This document shows, piece after piece, positions 1 through 5,446 of a stretch of DNA of 12,999 nt. A program made the position numbers and the translations under genes. Source of the DNA: Planctomycetota bacterium (GTDB lineage: Bacteria > Planctomycetota > UBA11346); NCBI GenBank assembly GCA_024641365.1, contig JAHEDF010000053.1:1-12999 (forward strand), written 5' to 3'. Below the pieces are notes generated by a model that saw nothing but the letters and a program-made list of their open reading frames with translations, was not told the origin of the DNA and made no database searches. Numbering within the stretch: the first letter of the stretch is position 1; each line of letters begins with the position of its first letter.

Positions 1-1
1 C

Positions 2-142
2 CAACGTTATCAACAAGGCCTAAGTTTAGATGCCATGGCAGAAAATAATAACAGCACACTGAATGCGGTTAATAAAGCGCTTGGAAAAATTCGCCGGTTA
101 TTATCCCTCTGCACCGATCGAACGATGTCAGAAGTCTCATGA
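2..142 (+). CDS. RNA polymerase sigma-70 family factor, C-terminal end (partial)
   Basis: Frame 2 is open from the window edge to a TGA at 140-142 and gives about 46 residues. They read like the sigma region-4 helix-turn-helix: RYQQGLSLDAMAENN, then a stretch ending NAVNKALGKIRRLLSLC. The pattern of an R-Y-x-x-G-L-S-L helix, then A-V-x-K-A-L-x-K-I-R-R-x-L, then a C-terminal C-T-x-R tail is what I know from the short sigma factors common in Planctomycetota and Verrucomicrobiota. Region 4 would bind the -35 promoter element. The stop overlaps the FecR start as ATGA, so the two genes are co-transcribed and translationally coupled. Only the last quarter or so of the gene is here, so its ECF subgroup cannot be assigned. 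Confidence 0.82.
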   Translation, partial: QRYQQGLSLDAMAENNNSTLNAVNKALGKIRRLLSLCTDRTMSEVS

Positions 143-1494
143 ATGATCGCATTGAAGAGTTAATTAATTTATGGTGTGATAACCAATGTGATGAGCATCA
201 GGTGAAGGAGCTAGAAGCGTTTCTCCGTCAAGATCCTGCCGTTAGGCGATTACTCGTGCAGAGAATTGATCAACATCATGCGCTTATGGATTTATTAAGC
301 GATGACCCGACTCTAACCGCTCAGGTTGCAGCTACGGTTCCCGCTGAGACACAGTCCGCGACAACACAAACATCGACGGGTAAACTTAAACGCCCAACTA
401 CAGGTCGTTTTATTCACTCACGTAGTTTTCATCGACGAAAAAAATCACCTCCCTCTTTTGCGCTCGCTGCCAGTATCGCATGTGCGATCTTATTACTAAT
501 TGGTGTTGTGTTTTGGCAGAGACAAAATGCTACCATACCGGTTGCTTGGGTTTCTAATTCTGAAACACAAGACATTCCAATTTATAAAAACCACATCATC
601 GATGCGGTAAGTAGTACACAAATACGTTTTGCGGATGGCAGTATCGTTTCTTGCACAGTAGGTTCACAAGCAGTACTCGACTTTTCTTCCGGTAAAATGC
701 TCACGCTTACGCATGGCAGTATTTCAGCTTCCGTCGAACCACAAGACAGACAGTTCCCATTTCGCATCGTTACTCCGCATGCGCTATTTACCGTCATTGG
801 CACCTCTTTTCAAATTACCTCATCGGATACGCAAACTGATCTGATAGTTCATCACGGATCTGTACGCGTAAATGAAGACGGTAAGGCAGAACGTTTCGTA
901 ACTGATGGCGAAGAATATTTAGCGGGAAAACCACGAGCGATCGAATCATCTAATAATCACCCGTTAATTACCGATAATACCATGTGGCATTATTATGACC
1001 GTAAAATAGCGCCGCCAGCAGAATGGAACACAGAGCAGTTTGATGATTCGGCATGGCCCCAAGGGCTTGCGCCATTTGGTTATGACGTGAACGATGATGA
1101 TATCGTTTATAAGACAAGTATAGATCCAGAAGGTTCACGGTCAGATGATAACCTCGCCGTTTGGTTTCGAGCCACATTTGACTATCAACAACAAGATAGT
1201 TTAAATTATTTAATTGGCAAAGTAATCTATGATGATGGCGTTGTAATCTATATAAATGGCAAGGAGGTGACCCGTATGAATATCCCTCCTGGGCCAATTT
1301 CAGGAACAACTTCAGCTTATAACAACAGGAAAAAAGCCTCTATAATAACAACAAATTTATCTATTCCCGCATCTTATCTTAAATCGGGTAAAAACACATT
1401 AGCTGTATCGATTCATCAACGTGCAAAAGACAGTACAGATGTTTATTTTAAAATGGTTCTAACTGCAACACACGTGAAAAAGGAATCGCCCTAA
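139..1494 (+). CDS. FecR-domain membrane (anti-)sigma regulator with C-terminal jelly-roll domain
   Basis: This 451-residue protein has four parts. Residues 1-55 are an acidic/leucine-rich helical region typical of the cytoplasmic sigma-contacting end of FecR-like anti-sigma factors. A basic linker (about 80-103) leads to one transmembrane helix at about 107-126. Residues 150-247 are a FecR domain: FADGSIV, a beta-repeat stretch, FPFRIVTPHALFTVIGTSF, then VHHGSVRV. Residues about 280-446 resemble the galactose-binding-like jelly roll of many secreted PVC proteins: an FDDSAW motif, PFGY, WFRATF, YDDGVVIYINGKEV and LAVSIHQ. The inferred topology is N-in with the FecR and jelly-roll parts in the periplasm or outside. 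The start is fixed by the ATGA overlap with the sigma gene; there is no obvious Shine-Dalgarno, consistent with coupled reinitiation. The gene ends in a TAATG junction with the TPR gene. The ligand is unknown; carbohydrate or glycopolymer binding is a guess from the fold. Confidence 0.85.
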   Translation: MNDRIEELINLWCDNQCDEHQVKELEAFLRQDPAVRRLLVQRIDQHHALMDLLSDDPTLTAQVAATVPAETQSATTQTSTGKLKRPTTGRFIHSRSFHRRKKSPPSFALAASIACAILLLIGVVFWQRQNATIPVAWVSNSETQDIPIYKNHIIDAVSSTQIRFADGSIVSCTVGSQAVLDFSSGKMLTLTHGSISASVEPQDRQFPFRIVTPHALFTVIGTSFQITSSDTQTDLIVHHGSVRVNEDGKAERFVTDGEEYLAGKPRAIESSNNHPLITDNTMWHYYDRKIAPPAEWNTEQFDDSAWPQGLAPFGYDVNDDDIVYKTSIDPEGSRSDDNLAVWFRATFDYQQQDSLNYLIGKVIYDDGVVIYINGKEVTRMNIPPGPISGTTSAYNNRKKASIITTNLSIPASYLKSGKNTLAVSIHQRAKDSTDVYFKMVLTATHVKKESP

Positions 1495-2309
1495 TGCGGT
1501 TGCTCGTAATCGTCTTTAGTTTGTGTTTATTGACACAAAATACAGCTTTTGCACATGGCGATGTACACGAACAAATTACGGCACTTACCAATGAAATTGC
1601 CGCAAGCACCGAGCCGGCTCGCTTATTATTACTGCGGGCAGAACTTTACCGCATAGATGGTGATTATAAAGCTGCCGAAGCGGATGTCATGTTAGCGCGT
1701 GAAAAGGATCCCAAATTAGGTGGCTTATATTGGATTGCCGCTCGCATTGCCCATGATCAAAAAAACTACACGAAATCTCGCGAATATGTGACGTTGCATT
1801 TAGCGCAACAACCCAAGGACAGTGCAGCCTATGTTCTACAAGGGACTGTCTGTGAATTATTAGGCGATGACCCTGCTGCCCGAAAAAGTTATGAACAGGT
1901 ATTAGCCATGCAGTCATCTCCTGATCCAGAAATTCCCTGTCGCTTAGCGTTGTTAATTCATCGTGGTGGAGATGCTCAGGCGGCAAAAACTATTTTAGAT
2001 CGCTATGAAGCGACACTTGGCAATGTGCCAATATATATTGAAACCGCATTGCATTTAGACTTAGAACGCGGCGAACATACACTCGCCCTACAGCGCATTG
2101 ATAAACAAATTGCACGCAGTCCACGTCCTGAAACGTGGTATGTCATGCGTGGTGATTTATTGCATAGATTGGGTGATGATAAAGCCGCTCGATCAGCATA
2201 TGATGCTGCCTTAACTGCCATCAATTCATTACCTTTGTCGCGAAGAACGACTCCTTCAATGAATACACTGCAAGCTCGTATTCACTTATCACTTCAGGAA
2301 TTACCATGA
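1494..2309 (+). CDS. Secreted tetratricopeptide-repeat protein
   Basis: A 271-residue protein with a Sec-type signal peptide (hydrophobic residues 3-14, likely cleavage after AFA near residue 20) and no further membrane segment. The body is almost all helical repeats. TPR-type signatures such as LRAELYRIDGDYKAAEADV, YVLQGTVCELLGDDPAARKSY and VMRGDLLHRLGDDKAARSAY recur about every 34-40 residues, with the typical G-D/A-A-x-x-x-Y positions. It is therefore a periplasmic protein-binding scaffold; no catalytic motif is visible. The start is supported by AGGA-like sequence (AAAAAGGAA) about 8 nt upstream and by the TAATG overlap with the FecR gene. Its stop overlaps the phosphoesterase start as ATGA. 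The position suggests that it bridges the membrane regulator and the secreted enzyme, but that is inference. Confidence 0.85.
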   Translation: MRLLVIVFSLCLLTQNTAFAHGDVHEQITALTNEIAASTEPARLLLLRAELYRIDGDYKAAEADVMLAREKDPKLGGLYWIAARIAHDQKNYTKSREYVTLHLAQQPKDSAAYVLQGTVCELLGDDPAARKSYEQVLAMQSSPDPEIPCRLALLIHRGGDAQAAKTILDRYEATLGNVPIYIETALHLDLERGEHTLALQRIDKQIARSPRPETWYVMRGDLLHRLGDDKAARSAYDAALTAINSLPLSRRTTPSMNTLQARIHLSLQELP

Positions 2310-3601
2310 CTTACTGCAATAAATTATTACTGACTCTTAGCTGCGCTTGTTTTATAGCTCCACTAGCGGCTGAAACGATAGTACGCGGCCCGTATCTCCA
2401 ATGTGCAACGCAGACATCTATTACGATCCAGTGGCGCACGGATGAACCGTCCATTGGTCGCGTCGCTTATATCCCAGCACAAGGAAAAGCGACTATAGCG
2501 TATGCTCACGAAACGGAACCTGTTACAGATCATATTGTACAATTACAAAATTTAACAGCCGACACTCAATATCGATATGACATTGTTCCAAATGGTAAAG
2601 ACATTAAAACAATCCCTTCAAATGTAACGAATAATTTTGTGACTGCTCCTGATAAAATAGATAGGCCCATTCGCATTTGGGCCCTCGGTGATTGTGGGAC
2701 AGGAAATGATAGTCAGAGATCCGTTCGTGATTCCTTTTATGCAGTTAATGGCGGTCCTCGTACCGATGTTGTACTGTTGTTAGGTGATAATGCGTATAAT
2801 AAAGGTACCGACCCTGAATACCAAAAGGGTATATTTAATATTTATAACGACTCTATGAACCAAACTGTTTATTGGTCGACCATTGGTAATCATGACATGT
2901 ATAATTCGAAAAAACCATCCGAAGAAGAAGCGACCATCCCTTATTTTAAAATTTTCACGAATCCTACTGCTGGAGAAGCTGGTGGCGTCGCATCTGGAAC
3001 TGAAAAGTATTATAGTTTTGATTACGGCCCCGTACATTTTATCTGTTTAGATTCCATGGTCAGTGATCGCTCGGCAAAAAGCGCGCAAGCGGTGTGGCTG
3101 GAAAAGGATCTCGCTCAAGTTAAAGCGCCATGGATGATCGCCTTTTGGCATCACCCGCCTTATTCGAAAGGGTCGCATGATTCTGATAAAGAAAAGAATT
3201 TAGTTGAAATGCGCGAAAATTTCCTGCCGATTTTAGAAAAGCATGGCGTCGACATGGTGCTCGGTGGCCACAGTCATTGTTATGAACGATCGTATTTACT
3301 TGATGGGCATTATGGTAAAAGCGATACGCTTACTCCCGCCATGATTAAAGATAAAGGTGATGGTAATCCAGATAAACCATACCAAAAAGAAAATGGGCCG
3401 AATAATGGGGCTATTTACATCGTTACTGGCAGCGCCGGAAAAGTGAGTGGTGGTAAATTAGATCATCCCGCCATGTTTATCTCATTAAAAGAATTAGGTT
3501 CACTCGTTTTGGATGTAACGCCGACCTCACTAACAGGTCGCATGATTGCTCCAGAGCAAAAAATGCGCGATGCATTTGTTTTAAAGAAAAACAGTAAGTA
3601 A
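2306..3601 (+). CDS. Secreted purple-acid-phosphatase-like metallophosphoesterase
   Basis: A 431-residue exported enzyme. Residues 1-22 are a signal peptide ending LAA|E. Residues about 24-112 form an FN3-like N-terminal domain as in purple acid phosphatases, opening with VRGPYLQ and containing SITIQWRTDE. The catalytic domain carries the five family motifs in order: GDCG (128-131), GDNAY (160-164), GNHD (194-197), WHH (281-283) and GHSHCYERS (321-329). All expected dinuclear metal ligands (Asp, Asp/Tyr, Asn, His, His/His) are present, so it should be active. Purple acid phosphatases hydrolyse phosphomonoesters; bacterial relatives may act on other phosphoesters, and the substrate cannot be read from sequence. 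The start has AGGA 7 nt upstream and the ATGA overlap with the TPR gene. It is the last gene of the coupled sigma/FecR/TPR cassette. Confidence 0.9.
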   Translation: MTYCNKLLLTLSCACFIAPLAAETIVRGPYLQCATQTSITIQWRTDEPSIGRVAYIPAQGKATIAYAHETEPVTDHIVQLQNLTADTQYRYDIVPNGKDIKTIPSNVTNNFVTAPDKIDRPIRIWALGDCGTGNDSQRSVRDSFYAVNGGPRTDVVLLLGDNAYNKGTDPEYQKGIFNIYNDSMNQTVYWSTIGNHDMYNSKKPSEEEATIPYFKIFTNPTAGEAGGVASGTEKYYSFDYGPVHFICLDSMVSDRSAKSAQAVWLEKDLAQVKAPWMIAFWHHPPYSKGSHDSDKEKNLVEMRENFLPILEKHGVDMVLGGHSHCYERSYLLDGHYGKSDTLTPAMIKDKGDGNPDKPYQKENGPNNGAIYIVTGSAGKVSGGKLDHPAMFISLKELGSLVLDVTPTSLTGRMIAPEQKMRDAFVLKKNSK

Positions 3602-3641
3602 TAACAATTCCGGATCATTTAATCGCTAATTAAGAAGACAG

Positions 3642-3730
3642 AACAGGATCAACGGAGAAACTGAGGGCCACAATCAAGAAATAAATCAAAGATCGCTACG
3701 AATTCCCCTCCGTTGCTCCGTCCTCCTGTT
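3642..3730. repeat. Imperfect inverted repeat of a purine-rich unit
   Basis: The left arm at 3642-3656 reads AACAGGATCAACGGAG. The reverse complement of the right arm (3708-3730) reads AACAGGAGGACGGAGCAACGGAG. Both share AACAGGA and CAACGGAG; the right arm carries an extra internal GGACGGAG-like step. The loop between the arms is about 50 nt. Purine-rich ACGGAG units recall dispersed intergenic repeats in some PVC-phylum genomes, but family membership cannot be judged from one window. It lies just after the phosphoesterase stop. Confidence 0.5.
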
Positions 3731-3786
3731 AATCTTTCCTCATTAATACATATAAGAGGCCGAATTGGTATAAGCGTGGAATTAGA

Positions 3787-3820
3787 TACGCACTGAATAA
3801 ATGCAATCATTCAGTGCGTA
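3787..3820. terminator. Hairpin, probable (bi)directional transcription terminator
   Basis: A perfect 12-bp inverted repeat, TACGCACTGAAT / ATTCAGTGCGTA, flanks a 10-nt loop at 3799-3808. On the plus strand it is followed by ATTTTGCTCTT, a modest U-rich tail. It lies between two convergent genes, where a shared terminator is expected. The minus-strand tail is less T-rich, so plus-strand termination of the phosphoesterase cassette is the better-supported role. Confidence 0.7.
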
Positions 3821-3879
3821 ATTTTGCTCTTATGAAATAATTATTTGAATATTATTGCTCTATTACTGAAAATTACTCT

Positions 3880-4176
3880 TTAGCGACCAATCGCACGCAC
3901 TCGTTCTGGGCCAGTAATTACTTCGATTGGATCATCCGCACGACTGTCTTCATCTGGATCTAAACTGGTTTGAACACGTTCAGGCGTAAAGCCAAGTTCT
4001 TCCAATGCCGCCTTCAGACTCCGTTCGCTTAAAGCTTCGCCCATGACGGCAGCACCGCGATCACCGCGAACAAATTTAACCCGGCGCGTTTTGGCCAAAG
4101 TCGCAACCGCTAACTGAAAGCGAATTTTGTCTTCTTTCCCCAAGGGCGTCGCAAAATCTACGTCTACTCGCATCAT
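3880..4176 (-). CDS. Small conserved-looking protein, predicted ferredoxin-like (HMA-like) fold
   Basis: A 98-residue protein I do not recognise by family. The visible pattern is beta (MRVDVDF), alpha (about 13-28), beta (RRVKFVRGD), beta (AAVMGE), alpha (SERSLKAALEELGF), beta (ERVQTSL). That order and the ALEELGF ending of helix 2 are those of heavy-metal-associated (HMA) ferredoxin-like domains, but there is no CxxC metal-binding pair and no cysteine at all. Any role in metal binding is therefore unlikely; a protein- or ligand-binding module is more plausible. The C-terminal tail is acidic, then basic. The start is supported by AAGGTG 8 nt upstream; the next codon is also ATG, so initiation could be one codon later. 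It stands alone, divergent from the FHA gene, and shares the downstream hairpin at 3787-3820. Confidence 0.72.
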   Translation of the reverse strand: MMRVDVDFATPLGKEDKIRFQLAVATLAKTRRVKFVRGDRGAAVMGEALSERSLKAALEELGFTPERVQTSLDPDEDSRADDPIEVITGPERVRAIGR

Positions 4177-4426
4177 GATTTATGCACCTTAGAGGCGCTT
4201 GCGATCTCGCAAAGCACCAGCTCCCTCCCGATCAACGACGTTTTGCTCATTTAGTTGCAACTAAAGCCTTCGTAAATACTTAAAAGAGAACACGTAAACA
4301 AGCCGCGTTTGCTCTAAAACAAGTCCACAACGGTTGTAAGGACAGTGGTACACCCCCCTTCGTGATGGAGTCGGACACTTGCCTGCCTATTGCTGACAGC
4401 CAAGGTTTGGCGCTTTGGAGACCGTA
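4177..4426. promoter_or_regulatory. Divergent intergenic region with several DNA dyads
   Basis: 250 nt separate the small minus-strand gene from the FHA gene, so promoters for both must lie here. I see no convincing -35/-10 pair. Four dyads are visible: TTGCGA-TC-TCGCAA (4199-4212), a perfect palindrome TTTAGTTGCAACTAAA (4250-4265), ACAAC-G-GTTGT (4327-4337) and GCCAA-GGT-TTGGC (4399-4411). The last lies just upstream of the FHA ribosome binding site. The dyads do not share one consensus, so they need not be sites for one regulator. Confidence 0.45.
4250..4265. promoter_or_regulatory. Perfect 16-bp palindrome, candidate operator
   Basis: TTTAGTTGCAACTAAA is perfectly self-complementary with no spacer, as expected for a dimeric helix-turn-helix regulator site. 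It lies 74 nt upstream of the minus-strand gene and about 160 nt upstream of the FHA gene, inside the shared divergent promoter region. No regulator gene is adjacent, so the binding protein is unknown. Confidence 0.4.
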
Positions 4427-5308
4427 ATGATTCTGCGCCTGCAGCACCAACGACCGGATGGTGAAGTTGATAACTATTATTTAAAACCAGGCCGTCGTTA
4501 TCACGTGGGTCGTGGATCGGGCTGCGAAGTTCGTATTTTGGATTTGAAGTTATCGCGCAAACATTGCGCTTTTGAATTCATCAATGACACCTGGAATATC
4601 ATTGATCTCCTTAGTACCAATGGCTGCATGCTCAATGGCGAGCAAATTGTTGGCACCATTCCTGTAAAAAAATCAAATACAGTTTCCGCCGGCGCGACGA
4701 CATTAACCATCGACGATATTTTTGACATGGCGACTGCCCCGAATCAGGGAACTTCATCAAAAGGAAATGAATCAGCAGGAGATGCGGACACGGAAGCCGT
4801 TACACCAGAAATTGGCGGCGAGGATGACAACGTTGAAGTTCTCGAACAAGAACCATTACCAGAAGGTGAAATTAATTTAGCGGAAAAAACCGCCGCATTA
4901 CGTCGCAATGAATGGGAACCCGAACCAGGCTCTGACGCATTTACTAAAACAGATGCCTTAGTTCCGCGTCCCGGCGCAAAGCCGAAAACGTCATCAAAAC
5001 CACTTACTGGCGAAGAACCGCGCCGCCCCACTGCCGTCTTCCGTGCATCTGATCCGTCAGTTGACATAGATCATGATTCCGAAGCCACGAAAATGCACGT
5101 GCCAACCATCAGTGACCAGGAATCAAAACCACCGGCACCGTCTACAAGTCCAGCGCCCAGTACAGATAGCCATGAACGTACATTTTTTATTACGGTTATG
5201 GGAAGGCGAGTTGGTCCGTTAACGCGTTCTGCTGCTCGTGAATTAAAGGCCCGCGAATTAAAAGGCACCCTCACGACGGCTGAATTGGAACAGTACCCAC
5301 AAGGATAA
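4427..5308 (+). CDS. FHA-domain protein with C-terminal GYF_2-like tail
   Basis: A 293-residue cytoplasmic protein. Residues about 25-95 are a forkhead-associated domain with the phosphothreonine-binding landmarks GR (28-29), SRKH (43-46), STNG (63-66) and LNG (69-71). Residues about 105-245 are a low-complexity linker rich in E, P, S, T and A, probably disordered. The last ~40 residues start FFITVMGRRVGPLTRSAARE and contain LKARELKG; they resemble the start of GYF_2-type domains (aromatic, G-x-x-x-GP, then a helix), though shortened. FHA domains bind phosphothreonine peptides, so the likely role is a partner in Ser/Thr-kinase signalling, with no kinase gene in view. I chose the ATG at 4427 because TTTGGAG lies 6 nt upstream; a TTG at 4415 in the same frame would place that site inside the gene. 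No signal peptide or membrane segment is seen. Confidence 0.85.
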   Translation: MILRLQHQRPDGEVDNYYLKPGRRYHVGRGSGCEVRILDLKLSRKHCAFEFINDTWNIIDLLSTNGCMLNGEQIVGTIPVKKSNTVSAGATTLTIDDIFDMATAPNQGTSSKGNESAGDADTEAVTPEIGGEDDNVEVLEQEPLPEGEINLAEKTAALRRNEWEPEPGSDAFTKTDALVPRPGAKPKTSSKPLTGEEPRRPTAVFRASDPSVDIDHDSEATKMHVPTISDQESKPPAPSTSPAPSTDSHERTFFITVMGRRVGPLTRSAARELKARELKGTLTTAELEQYPQG

Positions 5309-5446
5309 TGGTATTCTAACTCAGTTACCTGTGGCACATATGATGACGTGTTTGGTTATCAGTCACCTGTCACGTTTTATGGTACAGACTAGCGACTCAT
5401 CCGCACTAGCCTCGCTCCACTTTGGGCGCACCATGTTCGCGCCGCA
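5309..5446. other. Intergenic gap upstream of the lptD-like gene
   Basis: 138 nt with no recognised terminator or convincing promoter. A 36-codon frame (5340-5450) ends in the ATGA at the lptD-like start, but has no ribosome binding site or recognisable product. Whether the FHA gene and the following three-gene block share a transcript cannot be decided from sequence. Confidence 0.5.

Larger units (their letters stand above)
3602..3879. other. Convergent intergenic region
   Basis: 278 nt between the phosphoesterase gene and the convergent small minus-strand gene. I see no coding frame. It contains a purine-rich imperfect inverted repeat (3642-3730) and a strong hairpin (3787-3820), listed separately. 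The remainder is AT-rich with no recognised motif. Confidence 0.7.

Noticed and set aside
968..1309. A 113-codon minus-strand frame inside the FecR gene.
   Set aside because: Antisense shadow of a strongly supported gene, with no domain or start signal.
4255..4283. TTGCAA followed by TAAATA/TACTTA as a sigma-70 promoter for the FHA gene.
   Set aside because: The spacing and -10 match are both poor, and TTGCAA is the centre of the palindrome, so it cannot be taken as a -35 box with confidence.
4415..4426. A TTG codon 12 nt upstream as the FHA gene start.
   Set aside because: It would put the good TTTGGAG ribosome binding site inside the gene; the ATG at 4427 has proper spacing and begins the first FHA strand.
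4365..4427. A 20-codon frame whose TAA overlaps the FHA start codon as TAATG, possible leader peptide.
   Set aside because: No ribosome binding site upstream, no attenuator-like hairpin pair and no regulatory codon run; the overlap can arise by chance.
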